Below the pieces are notes generated by a model, which was given only the letters and a program-made list of their open reading frames with translations, was not told where the DNA came from and made no database searches. Below are positions 33,790 to 44,842 of a stretch of DNA of 64,000 nucleotides, piece by piece. The stretch's first letter is position 1. The number at the start of each line of letters is the position of its first letter. A program made the translations under genes and the position numbers. This DNA comes from Molossus alvarezi (taxonomy: Eukaryota; Chordata; Mammalia; Chiroptera; Molossidae), in contig CM073886.1 in assembly GCA_037176705.1 (NCBI GenBank), positions 8,142,001 through 8,206,000 on the forward strand, read 5' to 3'.

Positions 33790-34094
33790 AGCTCTCATAG
33801 AGAAGACAAAGGGTGGTCTGACTGTCAACCCTGAAGTGGAAGGTGGAGGAAGACACACAGAGGAGACCTGGTGGAAAATGAGCTGCTACGACACAGGTAT
33901 GTGCCTGTTGGGTGACAGCAGGGAACGTGACGGGATCTTAGGAGCAAAGTGAGGCGGGTCACTTGTTAGACAAAGGGAGCTTTATGTGCGCACCACATAA
34001 AAGGGGCTTTGCCCTCACCCGAGCTTCAGAAAGAATCTGTGGAGGGAAGGGTGTCATTTCTGCAGGAGACAGGGACCACTGTAGCGATGGTCCT

Positions 34095-34430
34095 TGCTGT
34101 GGACTGAATGTTTGCGTTCCCTGGATATTCATACCCCATGTGATGGGATTAGGAGGTGGGGCTTTGGGAGGTGATCAGGTCTTGAGGGTGGAGCCCCATG
34201 AATGGGCTTAGAACCGATAAGACGGGGCCAGAGAGGCGCTGCTGTCTTCCTGCAGCCTGTCACCAGGAAGAGGGCCCTCAGCAGAACCCGCTTCGCTGGC
34301 ACCTGGGTCTTAGCCTTCCAGTCTCTAGAGCTGTCTGCATTGCATTGGCTCCTTGTAAGCACCCGTCTTGGTGCTGTCTTCCAGCAGCCTCCGCTGAGCC
34401 AGCCAGGCGCCGTGAGCACTGACTGGGGAG
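34095..34430 (+). mobile_element. MaLR-type LTR (MST/MLT1-like)
   Basis: Starts 'tgctgtggactgaatgtttg', then 'tgatgggattaggaggtggg', 'gaggtgatcaggtcttgagg', 'gagggccctcagcagaaccc' and 'ccttccagtctctagagctg'. This order is diagnostic of ERVL-MaLR LTRs. The 3' end is eroded. No internal coding region. Confidence 0.82.
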
Positions 34431-34601
34431 GCACTGTGTGAATCAGTCAGCGTCGGGTACCTGGGCCTGGAGGAAGGCACAGAGGTGCTTACTGACTCTG
34501 AGGTGCCATCGACTGGATGCACACCCTTATGCTTGACACTCAGATGACATCAATCGTGTGGTGCACCCCAATTCCAGAGATGTTAAAAAGTGAATTTCTA
34601 G

Positions 34602-34800
34602 CTGGCCGGTGTGGCTCAGTGGTTGAGCATCGACCCATGCACCGAGAGGTTGCAGGTTTGATTCCCGGTCAGGGGGCATGCCCTGGCTGCGGGCCAGATC
34701 TTCAGTGGGGGGCGTGGCCAATCGATGTTCTCGCTCATCGATGTCTCTCTCTCTCCCCCTTCCTCTCTGTCTATAAATCAATAAAGAAAAAAAAATTTTT
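34602..34800 (+). mobile_element. Ves SINE (A-tail class), intact ends
   Basis: Head 'ctggccggtgtggctcagtg', B-box-like 'ggtttgattcccgg', pyrimidine tract, and tail 'ataaatcaataaagaaaaaa'. It is flanked by a perfect 14-bp target-site duplication 'aagtgaatttctag' at 34,588-34,601 and 34,801-34,814, so it is probably young. Confidence 0.96.
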
Positions 34801-34814
34801 AAGTGAATTTCTAG

Positions 34815-35109
34815 AATGATAATTACATGAAAACGTGCTCATGATATAGTGAGTGAAAAAGAGGTTATTGAACATATTGTAGTATGAGCATATGTGTTCA
34901 TATATGTGTGGAAATGATTAATAAGATAAGAGAATCTGCAAAAAAGTGAAAAGTGTGTCTTAGAATTAATAAAATACGGGGTGCGAAAATGTAGATTTGT
35001 GGCATAATACAAATAAATGATACAGTAATTAGTAAATAATACTACAAGAATAAACTCTGTTTCGCGTACTCACAACTGTAGACCTATTTTGCCCACCCCT
35101 GTATTGTTC
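34815..35109. other. AT-rich unique DNA
   Basis: No repeat or gene recognised; AT-rich with TATA-like words but no supporting structure. Confidence 0.35.
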
Positions 35110-35245
35110 CCTTATTTTTCAAGTGAGGATACCGGGGATCCTAGAGTTCAAAGGTCTTACCCAGGTTCATGTAACTGGTCAGAGTTTGAGGGGAAGTTTG
35201 AACCCAGAGACTCTGACTTCAAAGCCCACACTTTTAACCACGTTA
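35110..35245 (-). repeat. MIR SINE fragment
   Basis: Antisense MIR: 'ttatttttcaagtgaggata', 'ggtcttacccaggttcatgt', 'gaagtttgaacccagagact', ending 'acacttttaaccacgttact'. Confidence 0.7.
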
Positions 35246-35510
35246 CTGGACTGCTGTGTCCATCAGCTGACAATGGACCGTCCCGGGTGACCTCAGATCC
35301 AGTCTCAGTTATATGGCCTCAGGCTCAAGTGGTCCCTTGGCTCCGCTGTTTTGCAGGAAGAGAATAAAATGAAAGAATAAGCACTAAACCCTGGAAATAC
35401 GTCATCAAAATTGTGTCTAGCACGTGCTATAATTTGGCATTTTATGATATTGTTTTGCTCTCTGGAAGCCAAATGCCTTTTAATACCTGGGTAGATGGAT
35501 TTTTTTTTAA

Positions 35511-35691
35511 ATCCTTATCCAAGGATATGTTTTTATTGATTTTAGAGAGAGGAAAGGGGAGAGAGAGAGGGAAGCATTGATGTGAGAGAGAAACATCAAT
35601 CAGTGGCCTCCTCTATGTGCCCTGACTAGGAACCGAACCCATAACCTTTGGTGTACAGACGATGCTCCAACCAGCTGAGCCACCGGCCAGG
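35511..35691 (-). mobile_element. Ves SINE (tatcctt-tail variant), reverse orientation
   Basis: Low end 'tccttatccaaggatatgtt' is a tail variant. The GA-rich middle, B-box-like antisense 'ggaaccgaacccataacctt' and head 'gagccaccggccagg' follow. Confidence 0.88.
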
Positions 35692-35879
35692 ATTGGATTG
35701 TTTGACTTTTGCATGTTTAACTCTTGTTTGTGATTGCAAGGGTATGCTCTGTACAGAAGGTGGCCTCTTGGGTGATTGTAAAAGTGACTTCAAGTCTCTA
35801 CTGCTGTCTCTACCCACACCCTTTGCAATGGGCTGTTGCAGTTTCTCTCATCAAGAAACGGAGTCTGTCCAATTATACG

Positions 35880-36315
35880 TTTTTTTTAGGTTCCACATCT
35901 AAGTGAAATCGAACAGTATTTGACTTTCTCTGTCTAACTTATTTCACTTAGCATAATGTCCTCTAGGTCCATCCATGCTGTTGCAAATGGCAAAATTTCC
36001 TTTTTTTATAATGGCTGAGTCGTACTTCATTGTACCTATGCACCACTTCTTTATCCAGTCACCTGTCGATGGACACTCAGGTTGCATCTGCATCTTGGCT
36101 ATTGTAAGCAATGCTGCAATGAACGTAGGGGTGTATGTATCTTTGCAAACTAGTGTTTTAGATTTTATCAGATATATACCTAAAAGTGGGATTGCTGGTC
36201 ATATCGGGGTGATCACTTCATAAGTTACATAAATGTCTAATCACTATGTGGTACACCTGAAACTAAAATAATAACAATGTATGTCACGTGTAACTGAAAA
36301 GTTAAAATAAAAGGA
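35880..36315 (+). mobile_element. LINE-1 3' fragment with inverted 5' segment (twin priming)
   Basis: 35,880 to about 36,200 is antisense L1 ORF2-end/3' UTR text ('atggctgagtcgtacttcat', 'cttggctattgtaagcaatg', 'aaaagtgggattgctgg'). From about 36,205 to 36,315 the text switches to sense-strand L1 3' UTR ('gtggtacacctgaaactaaa') with an A-rich end. Such a head inversion within one insertion is the signature of twin-primed reverse transcription. Non-functional. Confidence 0.8.
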
Positions 36316-36317
36316 AT

Positions 36318-36765
36318 GGGTTCTGTTTCCATACCCTTGAATCTGCTAGCCTTGCGCCTCCTCATCTTGGCTCAGAGAATGAAGTGGAAGCAACGGTCTG
36401 CAGTTCCGCTTCGAGGCTGCAGAGGCCTTCTAACATGTGACTTTCTTTTGGAACCCTGCTCTGCCATGTCTGCAGTAGCAGAACCCAAGTCTGCAGTAGC
36501 CTGCTAGGGGGTGAGGCGTTGAATGAAGCCAAACACGTCATGGTAGCTGATGCCTTCCTAGACTAGCCAGTCCCCAGCAGCCCTGCTAGCTGGCTACAGA
36601 CTCTTGAAATCAGACGATCCTGGCACAGATGACCCGAGCCCGGCCCAGACACACAGAGCTTCTCTGCCACCAAAGACTCATGAGAAAAATAACCATTTGG
36701 CTGTTGTTTAAAGTCACTACGTTTTTCAGAGTATTTGTTACACAGCAGTAGCTAACTGATACAGC
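36318..36765 (+). mobile_element. MLT1-type MaLR LTR fragment
   Basis: Landmarks in order: 'cttttggaaccctgctctgc', 'cctagactagccagtcccca', 'cagatgacccgagcccggcc' and the 3' end 'ggctgttgtttaaagtcact' with 'ttgttacacagcagtagcta'. These match the MLT1 3' half. Diverged and non-coding. Confidence 0.75.
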
Positions 36766-36904
36766 TTCTGTCTGAGAGCTTTGCCAACCAAACAAAGCAA
36801 TGGGACAACTCTTGATTAATGTAAAAATGTCCTGGGTGTTCACTCACCCTCAAATATGCTGGCAAAACTTCCCTATTGAAACAACTCTATTTTCTGTACA
36901 TCCA

Positions 36905-36918
36905 GTTGCTATAGCAAC
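36905..36918. promoter_or_regulatory. RFX X-box-like palindrome
   Basis: 'gttgctatagcaac' is a perfect 14-bp palindrome fitting the RFX X-box consensus (GTNRCC/N0-3/RGYAAC type). RFX dimers bind such sites in ciliary and immune gene promoters and enhancers (family knowledge). No adjoining gene is visible. Confidence 0.55.
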
Positions 36919-36994
36919 CAGATACTTTTGTTCTCTGCTCTGGTCTTCCTGATCATATCACGTTGCAGTTAGTCAACATGATGTTGGAACCTTG

Positions 36995-37008
36995 GTTGTT
37001 ATGGTAAC
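36995..37008. promoter_or_regulatory. Second RFX X-box-like motif
   Basis: 'gttgttatggtaac' has both half-sites of an X-box (GTTGTT ... GGTAAC). It starts 90 bp after the first X-box-like motif, in the same repeat-free stretch. Confidence 0.5.
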
Positions 37009-38204
37009 CTGGGACCATTTTTTAAAAATGTATTCCGTTGACATTGTTTTTGAGGAGACTCGCGATTCCGTCTTATACTCATCTGGAGGACCTTGTGTTA
37101 CAGAGCAGAAAGCATTTCAGGAAATCGTCCTCTGGGGAGAAATTCTTCATTAAAGCCGCCTTCCAGAAGCCTCAGACATTCTGTGCTTTTATAGATTTTT
37201 CCTATTTAAATGCCTCTCAGAATTTTGGTGAATTGCAAAGTATGTTTTAAAAAGTCCTAAAAGAGCCTGAATTGCTAATAGAAAACATGTGTAGCTGAAT
37301 TGTCATTAATTATGCATGAAGCCCCATCGGCGCCCCTGCGCGGAGCTCCACAACCCCTGGGGATGAATTTCTTTGTGATCGAGGAGGAGGCACATGAAGC
37401 AGACAAGGGAAATACCAGTGGGAGCAGATGAGCCAGGGAGGAGGGCCAGGCCGGGAGGCCGCGGGGAGGCCGCGGGGAGGCCACGGGGAGGCGGGCTTTC
37501 AGAGCGCAGAGGGGGGCAGGGCAAGGGCTGGAGGGATCCATGTCCAAAGCCCACTCTAGAGGGAAAAGAAAGTGTTTCTGTGCTTGGAGACATCTCCGTT
37601 TCTTAGAAGCCCAGGCACTTGCATTTTTTGAAGATTTTGCTATATTAAAAAAAAGTAATTAAATGCCAAACAATTATAAAACGGTAGTACCTATCAAGTG
37701 TTTACATTGAATATTTTCGCTAAAAAAAAAAAAAAAAAGCAATGCTCTATAGTCATGATATCCCAAAGTAATTAGATTTGCTGTAAAATATATTTATTTG
37801 TCGGACACCGGAGGCCAGTCAGAGGCGCAGGCACCCATCCAGCTGCGCGACGAGTCAGGGCCAGGACTGGGGGCAGCAAGGAGGCTCCGGGCTGCAGACT
37901 TCAGGAGGCGCCCAGGCCCAGAATCCAGCCAATCCTTGTGCCTTGAACAGGTTCCTTTCCTCCCTCCAGCCCTGGACAACACCTGTCCCTCTGCAACTGT
38001 GACAGCCTGTCACCATTGCTGAGTATAGTCTCACGTGCACCGTTTACCGAGGTCTCCGACTGAGGCCAACTGGAAACGTGGGACTTGAGCCACCTCCCTC
38101 GCCCTCCCCCTCCACTGGGCCCCGCCTTTGCAATCTCTGCATTTTGGTGTACTGAAGGGAGGGCCATCGAACACGGAGGGGAAGCTTGTCTGAGCGAGTC
38201 AGCA

Positions 38205-38320
38205 CAGACTGGTGTGGGAACCTCCGTGCCAGAGGGTGTGGGTTCTGGACCCAGATGGGCCACTCACTTATGTGTGACCGTGAGCGAGTGCCTTGCCTTT
38301 GTGGGTCTTTGTGTTCTCAG
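38205..38320 (+). repeat. MIR SINE fragment
   Basis: 'gtgggttctggacccagatg', then 'ttatgtgtgaccgtgagcga' and 'tttgtgggtctttgtgttct' in MIR order. Confidence 0.6.
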
Positions 38321-38963
38321 CTCTCAGAAAATATTTGGATGCGTTTTCCCTGAGGACCGTCTGAGTCACACTCCCAGGGCCCTCTCGGAGGTTGTCAGCT
38401 CGAGGAGAGCAAGGCGGTCTGGAAGGGGGATGCTCCGCCTTCCGCGTCTGGAGCCCTGGCCTCCTCCGGCTGATGAGCTGGTGGGACTTTCGTTTGGGTT
38501 ATGGGACATCAAAATTGAAACCTGGCATCTGACGAGTGGTCTCTAAAGCCCTGGACATAGTTGGAAAGAATATCTGCGTCTGGTGGCCTCAGTTTGGACT
38601 TGTCAGATGGCACCAAGAGCTGGTGACCTCTCGTCGTACCCGGGAGGCAAGGTGTAGACAGGTGAAGAGCTATTTGCGCAGTGGCTGAAACTACCTCTCG
38701 CCTCCCAGGCATCGATGAGTTAGGGCCTGCAAGGACCTAGAACCGTGCTCAGCTCATCGGCTCCCGGGGAACACAAGTTCTCACCCTTTTGTCCGCGTTT
38801 CCATCCGGCACATTCGCTGAGGACCTGACAGGTGCCCAGCACCTGCCCTGTGCTGCTTCATGTCACCTCCACACAGCTCCAGGAAGAACACGGCCCCATC
38901 CCCCAGGGACCCGGGGCCTAATGCAATGCCAGGGTGAGATTTGTGTGGAGTGACAATTACTTT
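38321..38963. other. Unique non-coding DNA
   Basis: No repeat or gene recognised. It ends with the left copy of the next SINE's target-site duplication (38,950-38,963). Confidence 0.4.
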
Positions 38964-39170
38964 AAAAAAACTTTTTTTTCTATATTGCTTTTAGAGAGAG
39001 AGGAAGAGAGAGGTGGAAACATTGATGAGAGAGAACATCAATGGGTCGCCTCCTGTATGCCCCCCACTGGGGATCGGGCCCACAACCTGGGCATGTGCCC
39101 TGACCGGGAATTAAACCGGCGACCTCTTGGTGCATGGGACGACACTCAACCACTGAGCCACACTGTCTGG
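38964..39170 (-). mobile_element. Ves SINE (A-tail class), reverse orientation, intact ends
   Basis: Flanked by a perfect 14-bp target-site duplication 'gtgacaattacttt' at 38,950-38,963 and 39,171-39,184. T-rich low end, GA-rich middle, B-box-like antisense 'gggaattaaaccggcgacct', head 'gagccacactgtctgg'. Probably young. Confidence 0.95.
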
Positions 39171-39317
39171 GTGACAATTACTTTTGACAAGTTTTTAGGA
39201 TTATGCAAATCTGGAGATCTCCCATGTTTTCTGACTCCAGAACCTGTAGTCTCAGTATCAGAATACTCAGACAGCATTGTAAACATCACTAAATCTCCTT
39301 GATTTAATTTAATGTAA

Positions 39318-39440
39318 AGAGAGACTGTGGTGCTGGGGATGTGGTGACAGAAGTCCTGGGTTTGAAGTTGACCTGTGCCACTTGTTACCTGGTCACTGTT
39401 AGGAAGACACCTGGTTGCTTCTGATCGCTGACTCGTCCTT
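39318..39440 (+). repeat. MIR SINE fragment
   Basis: 'gtcctgggtttgaagttgac', 'tgtgccacttgttacctggt' and 'cttagtttcctctgtctcca' follow the MIR order. Confidence 0.65.
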
Positions 39441-39985
39441 AGTTTCCTCTGTCTCCAGGCTTGTCACGGACTGAGCGAGACCAAGCACAGCCACTGATGT
39501 TGTCAGCTCCAAGGTACTACCCCGAGATTAGTATGAAAAGAGAAATTCGTAGACAAGCTCGTGCCGGCACCATCAATAGCTTGCATTATTTTTCTAATTT
39601 GGAATATTTGTGCTGAGCATTTGGGTCCTGCCCTCTGAGCCTTCGTTTGCAGACCAAGGGCTCTGCGCAGGGAGTAGCCTCCCCTGGGCGCCTCTCACGT
39701 CCACGCCTGCCCTCCAGGCAGGGAGCCGGGCCCCCCACACCAGGAAGCGCCTTCTCCCCACAAAGTGAAACTTTAGCTAAAAATCTTCCATACCTCACAG
39801 TTGTTCAACTATCTCAAAAGACTCTTTTTCTACCTTTGCGGCTGGAAGCACATGAGGCCTGTGGCATTTTGTGGACAATGAGATGTATCTAGACCTGTGT
39901 TGGGGGCAGTCTGGGGAATGTTTTGATTTCTTGAGGAAAGAACAGGTGGGTCTGGTACCACTTCTTTGCTCTTTATTCGATTGGA
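39441..39985. other. Unique non-coding DNA
   Basis: Nothing recognised before the 55-bp tandem array. Confidence 0.4.
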
Positions 39986-40260
39986 CGTCACTGTGATGCT
40001 TGGAGCTGGGCAGCCGGGTGGCCACAGGAAGCTGTGAGGACGTTACTGTGATGCTTGGAGCTGGGCAGCCGGGTGGCCACAGGAAGCAGCGAGGACGTTA
40101 CTGTGATGCTTGGAGCTGGGCAGCCGGGTGGCCACAGGAAGCAGCGAGGGTGTTACTGTGATGCTTGGAGCTGGGCAGCCGGGTGGCCACAGGAAGCAGC
40201 GAGGGTGTTACTGTGATGCTTGGAGCTGGGCAGCCGGGTGGCCACAGGAAGCTGTGAGGA
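39986..40260. repeat. 55-bp tandem repeat, five copies
   Basis: Units start at 39,986, 40,041, 40,096, 40,151 and 40,206, exactly 55 bp apart. Each begins 'cgttactgtgatgcttggag' or a one-base variant and continues 'ctgggcagccgggtggccac'. Copies differ at only a few positions (gctgtgagg/gcagcgagg, acg/gtg), so the expansion is recent. The period is not a multiple of three. Confidence 0.97.
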
Positions 40261-41320
40261 GCAAATGGGGCTGCGAATGGGGGCCAGGGGCCAGGAACGG
40301 GGCCAGGTCCCTCAAAGACATTGCTTATCAGCTGAATATCCTTCTATCATTCTCCGTATACAAATTCCTGCACTGTGACCTCAGAACAAAGCTCTCGTCC
40401 CAGTCTTGGCACAGGACGCAGTCTGTGACCTGGCCAGCTCTGTCTCCCGCCTGCTGTCCCTCCAGCGCTGTGTCTCCGTGTGCCTCCAGCCGTGCGCTGA
40501 CTCTGAGCTCCGCGGGCGGTTGGCTCTGGGGAGCGCCTGTCTGTTTCCTTTGACTAACTCTCGCTTTAGGACTCAGAGAGGACTTCTCCAGACCCTCTCT
40601 TTTTCCACCGTTCTCACGATACGGGCTCAGACCTCCAGGCGATCACAGCCCCTGTCCCTGCAGGCGTGTGTCCCTGTTACTGCTCAGCAGTCACCTGAGG
40701 ACAGGGACAGCGCTGTCCTAGCACTCGGCACGGCGCCGGATCGAAGGGGTGCCGACAGACGGCTGAGAGTCCCCTGGAGGTGCTGACAGCCCTCAGGGAG
40801 CACGCTGTGGTCTCCTGCAGCTTTGTAGGAACGCTCTGCGGGCCTTGGGGAACAGGGCGGCAAGCGGGCCCACAGTGCTGGGGGCAACAGGAGAAGCCTT
40901 GGAGCCTTTCCTCGATGGGCTGGGATAGAAATGTGGTTGGAACTTGTATTTCGTAGAAACATTGCCTACTCCATTCCCAAAGGGCGGCTCGGCGCTATCT
41001 CCTACCCCCATTTCTTGCCCGACCAGCTGGGGTTTTCACTACTAAAAAGAACGTATCATCTGCAACGTTGGACATTTCCTTTTCTGAAATAATTTTCAAT
41101 AGTGTAGACTTATTTAGTTAGTCCCAACTCTCCTCTCTGAGAGGTATATGGTGCTTATCTGTTGACATTTAGAAAGGTAATAGTTTATCCCTTGCCCTTA
41201 TTTCTAAGTATAATCTATTGTTCCATCAGTGACAAAAAACTGCCCTTCAGCCTTCATTCGTCTGTTCCTGACTGGCCCGTTTAAAGGAGCTACTTTAAAT
41301 TATTGTTCCGTTCGCCAGTC
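40261..41320. other. Unique non-coding DNA
   Basis: GC-rich then AT-rich sequence with no recognised repeat, exon or RNA gene. Confidence 0.4.
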
Positions 41321-41520
41321 TGGGTGGTCCTGGAGGCCGCAGCCGGAGCCACAAGGGGGCTGAGTGCTAGAGCGTCTGCAGGGACAGGCCAAGGGCAGGG
41401 CGAGCTCGCAGCCGTGTGGGTGGTCCTGGAGGCCGCAGCCGGAGCCTGCAAGGGGGCTGAGTGCTAGAGCGTCTGCAGGGACAGGCCAAGGGCACGACGA
41501 GCTCGCAGCGTTGTGGGTGG
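41321..41520. repeat. 96-bp tandem duplication
   Basis: 'tgggtggtcctggaggccgc' starts at 41,321 and again at 41,417. The two copies are nearly identical over the full period ('gctagagcgtctgcagggac' is in both), and a short third start follows. A recent small duplication. Confidence 0.93.
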
Positions 41521-41999
41521 GCGTCCAGCGGGAGCCGAATATTTGGACTCACCAGTTCAAGCAGTGACTCCGAGTGAGTCCCAACCACCTGCTGGTGGAG
41601 CTGAGTGCAGGACCCCTGGACGGTCATGTGCACGCGGGAGGTGCTGGCGTGGACGGTGTTGGACGGGCCAGGAGCGCACCATCCTGTGCAGGGCTGCAGG
41701 GCAGGCGGTGGGTCTGGAGGTTACCTGGCACTTGAGCATGGGGGGAATTCAGGGTTGAGAGCAATTTTTGGTTCTTCCACTGAGTAGGTGGAAAACCTCT
41801 CTACAAGCAGAGTTTCGTCTTCTCTGAACTGGGAATCATGGCCTGTTCCCCATAGGATGCGAGGAAAGTTCCCTAGGTAATGGCAGCTATTGTTATGGGG
41901 ACATACGGCTGGCTGGCAGAAGACAGGGGTGGCCACCGCTTTTATAGGCTCATAGAATTGGAATTCTGCATTTCTTAGAAATTACTCAGAATTGTTAAG
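41521..41999. other. Unique non-coding DNA
   Basis: No feature recognised. Confidence 0.35.
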
Positions 42000-42135
42000 A
42001 ATTCTTGCATGTCTCATTCCAGCCACGCTGGCCGTTCTGTGCTGCCCTGAACAAGCCTCTTCTCTCCCTTCCCCTTACCTACCACTACTAAGCGAGTCTG
42101 CCTCAGGGCCTTTGCTCTTCCCTTCCCCAGCGGTA
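42000..42135 (+). repeat. L2-type LINE fragment
   Basis: 'tctcattccagccacgctgg', 'gctgccctgaacaagcctct' and 'gcctcagggcctttgctctt' match the L2 3' region in order. Confidence 0.65.
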
Positions 42136-42139
42136 TTCT

Positions 42140-42545
42140 CTCCCTGGCTTGCCCGTAGCTGTTGCTGTGTAACAAACAACCTGAAACGTGACGCCTCACA
42201 GCAACACTGGTTTATTCTCTTGTCTCTGTGGGTGGCGCCGAGTGGCTCCTCTGCTCCCCTCCCCTGGGCCCACTCCTGCAGCGCCAGCCTCTGTGGTCCA
42301 CAGCGCCCTCACGAGCTTCCCAGACGCTGTGCCTCCTGTTCTCTGGGGCACCTTAGCCGCCAGGAGGCTTGCCTGGGCATCTTCGCGTGGCGGAGGGGGA
42401 GGCCTCAGGGGTCCAGGAGGATGGGTGAAGGCAGGGCTGAAGGATGACTTGCTTTGACCAGTGGCAAGTCCAGATTCCAGGAGGCGGGCAAAGGGACTCC
42501 ACCTCTGGGTGGAGAGGGCAGTGCATCTGTATTGCAAGAGCGTGA
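42140..42545. repeat. LTR-like dispersed repeat, family uncertain
   Basis: The start 'gctgttgctgtgtaacaaac' and 'cagcaacactggtttattct' resemble the antisense end of an MLT1-like LTR. A distal part with 'ctttgaccagtggcaagtcc' and 'gactccacctctgggtggag' fits the same class. Middle eroded. Confidence 0.45.
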
Positions 42546-43989
42546 GGTCACAGTGAGGGGTGATCGCTCAGGGGTCACAGTGAGAACCTCCTACGTCGTG
42601 CGGGCATCGGTGAGACTCTCCACCCGCCCCATTCCCTCCAGAGGAGGCCCCGTGGCCGCCCCCCACTCCTGTCCCCCGAGCTCTCTGTGCTGCTGCACTT
42701 ACGTTCCGAGCGCTCGTGCCCCCTGAAACGTTACACTGTCCTTGCATGTGCTGGCCTGTCAGCCTCCACACTGGAAGGCCAGCTCCAGGGGGGCTTGGCT
42801 CCTGCTGGCGCCTGGCACCCCCGGGGCTCAGGGAACATTGGCTGCACACTGGAGTTGAGTTCATTCAGCGACGTTGTGTGAATGTGACTGAAGGAGTGTC
42901 CCTTCCAAGCACTTTCAAGTAACCCTCCATGGCGAGCAGTGTTTGTGTCACTCGAGGTGGGGTCAGAGGTGTGTACGCAGGAACAAGTTACCGCATTTCC
43001 CCGCTAAAGTTGCTTGCGCTTTAATTTCTTAAAGCAGACCCGTGCCGTGGCCCCGATCCTAGACGTGTGTGTTTACTGGTGGGTGAGCAGGTTTCCTGCG
43101 TCCTACTGGGCAGGACTGGCTGCCCGGGTATAGCCGTGTGCAAAGGGTTGGGCTTCAGAGGGGTAACGTGTTGTCAACGTCGGATGTGATCTATCCGAGC
43201 CCATGCATCCAGTCTTGAATGTAGATCCCCAGACCAGAATGATTATAAGTCATTAAATCTATGTAAATGTAACTATTAATTTATGTTTGAACAAATTCAA
43301 CAAGAGATTTGACTTGGGGGCTTACAGACAACTGGGTTTGGTGGGAAATACGCACGCTAAGGTCTGTGAGCGCGATGCTGTATTCCCCTCGACAGTTCCT
43401 CGGCGCAGTGAATCCCTAACAGGGCATAGTTGAGAGCCCAAGCAAGTGTGCAGGAATGTGCTAATAATAAAACAGGGAAGCGACTATGTTTGTCTTGTGT
43501 AAGGACGAGAGCAGCTATTGGTGCCGATTCGGAGACGTGACAGTGAGACACACGGTCCTGATGGCTCAGGGTGCCCTGCAGGACGAAAAGAACGGCTCCT
43601 CCTGGGACCTCGGCAGCCCGTGCCGGTGAGCAGGCCCGTGGGTGCTGCCGTCCGAGTCTCACTGGGTGGCAGTGTCGTAGACAGAGTTGACAGAGGCGGT
43701 CCTGAGCGGTGCGAGGAGGCGCTCTGCTTCCGCAGGGTACACGGAAGCTCTGGCAGAGGAACACAGAGGAAGCTGACTTGCAGAAGCACCGGGGGTCACG
43801 TGCAAATCCACAGACGTATCAAATGTACCCTGTGACTGCTGACTCTTCCGAAGTGGCAGTGGTGGGAGCCGGAGGGCCTGCTGTCCTGGGTCCTGGGGGC
43901 AGACTGGCCGGCCCGCAGCAGTGGCGACGGCAGCGGCAAGCATGCTCCCGCTCCCAGGGCCGCGAGGGGGTTTGTAGGCAGCCTGCCTG
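42546..43989. other. Unique non-coding DNA
   Basis: Contains an AT-rich, repeat-free part at about 43,180-43,320. No gene or RNA feature recognised. Confidence 0.4.
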
Positions 43990-44155
43990 CTACATCACAC
44001 TTACCTTAGTGCTCTGAGCTGAGCACTGTTGTTGCATCCATTATACTGACGAGGAAACCAAGGCTCAGGGAGGTTAAGTAATTGCCCAAAGCCACCAGTG
44101 ACAGAGCTGGGAATTGAACCGGCCCTGCCTGTCTGATTCCAAGGCCTCCAATGAG
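43990..44155 (-). repeat. MIR SINE
   Basis: Antisense MIR with 'tactgacgaggaaaccaagg', 'caaagccaccagtgacagag' and 'ctgggaattgaaccggccct'. One of the better preserved MIR copies here. Confidence 0.85.
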
Positions 44156-44334
44156 TAGAAAAATGACCCCCTCCAGGTGGAGGGAAGGGGGCTTCCTCTT
44201 GGGGTTCTCGTCTCTCACTCAGCTGCCAGCTCTGTTCTGGAATCTATTTCACACAACAGCCAGAAAGGCATTCGCACGGGCTGGCTGATGGCAGGAAGCC
44301 AGTGACAATGACGAGCCATGGGATTTACCCTGTT

Positions 44335-44475
44335 CCTAGCACTGTGTCAGGCCTGTCTTGGGGAGTTGATACTCGTGCATTATCTCATTTAATCTTCATA
44401 AAAACTGTATCCACCTAAATAGGTTCTCCTGATAGCCTGATTTGAAGCCAAGGACATTGGCACAGAGAGAGCATG
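44335..44475 (-). repeat. MIR SINE fragment
   Basis: 'ctagcactgtgtcaggcctg', then 'attatctcatttaatcttca' and 'gccaaggacattggcacaga', in antisense MIR order. Confidence 0.75.
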
Positions 44476-44773
44476 GGGGCTCGGTGGGGAGCTGGCATGA
44501 GGGGAATTCGGACATATCTGTCTAACAGCCTCACTTCGGAGCTGCTCTGCACAGATGCTCCTCACCCTGCCCCACTGCTACGGGAGCTCCCTAGGACGCC
44601 CCCAGGGCCAAGGCTGGGCTCAAGGAGGCAGGACGGAATAGCTCCTCTCTTCCCTTCTTCCTCTCTCACCAACCCACCTTCCCCAGAGCTGTGCTTGTGT
44701 CTGGGAACACAGAAAAAGCAGAATGAGTCTCTTCCCTCAAGTGTTGATTGACCTTTCACTATATGCTCACTTG

Positions 44774-44842
44774 TGGAAGGGAGGGAGGGAGGGAGGGAGG
44801 GAGGGAGGGAGGGAGGAACGGAGGAAGGGAGGAAGGAAGGAA
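44774..44842. repeat. (GGGA)n/(GGAA)n microsatellite
   Basis: About ten 'gggagg'-type units followed by 'ggaa' variants. The G3N1 spacing is an ideal G-quadruplex motif on the plus strand. Confidence 0.97.

Larger units (their letters stand above)
36766..38204. other. Unique DNA; regulatory-element candidate
   Basis: Repeat-free AT-rich sequence to about 37,330, including two X-box-like motifs (listed separately). It then becomes GC-rich with a 13-bp 'gaggccgcgggg'-type repeat at about 37,453-37,493, and then AT-rich with an A17 run at about 37,721-37,738. No exon is supported. Confidence 0.45.
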
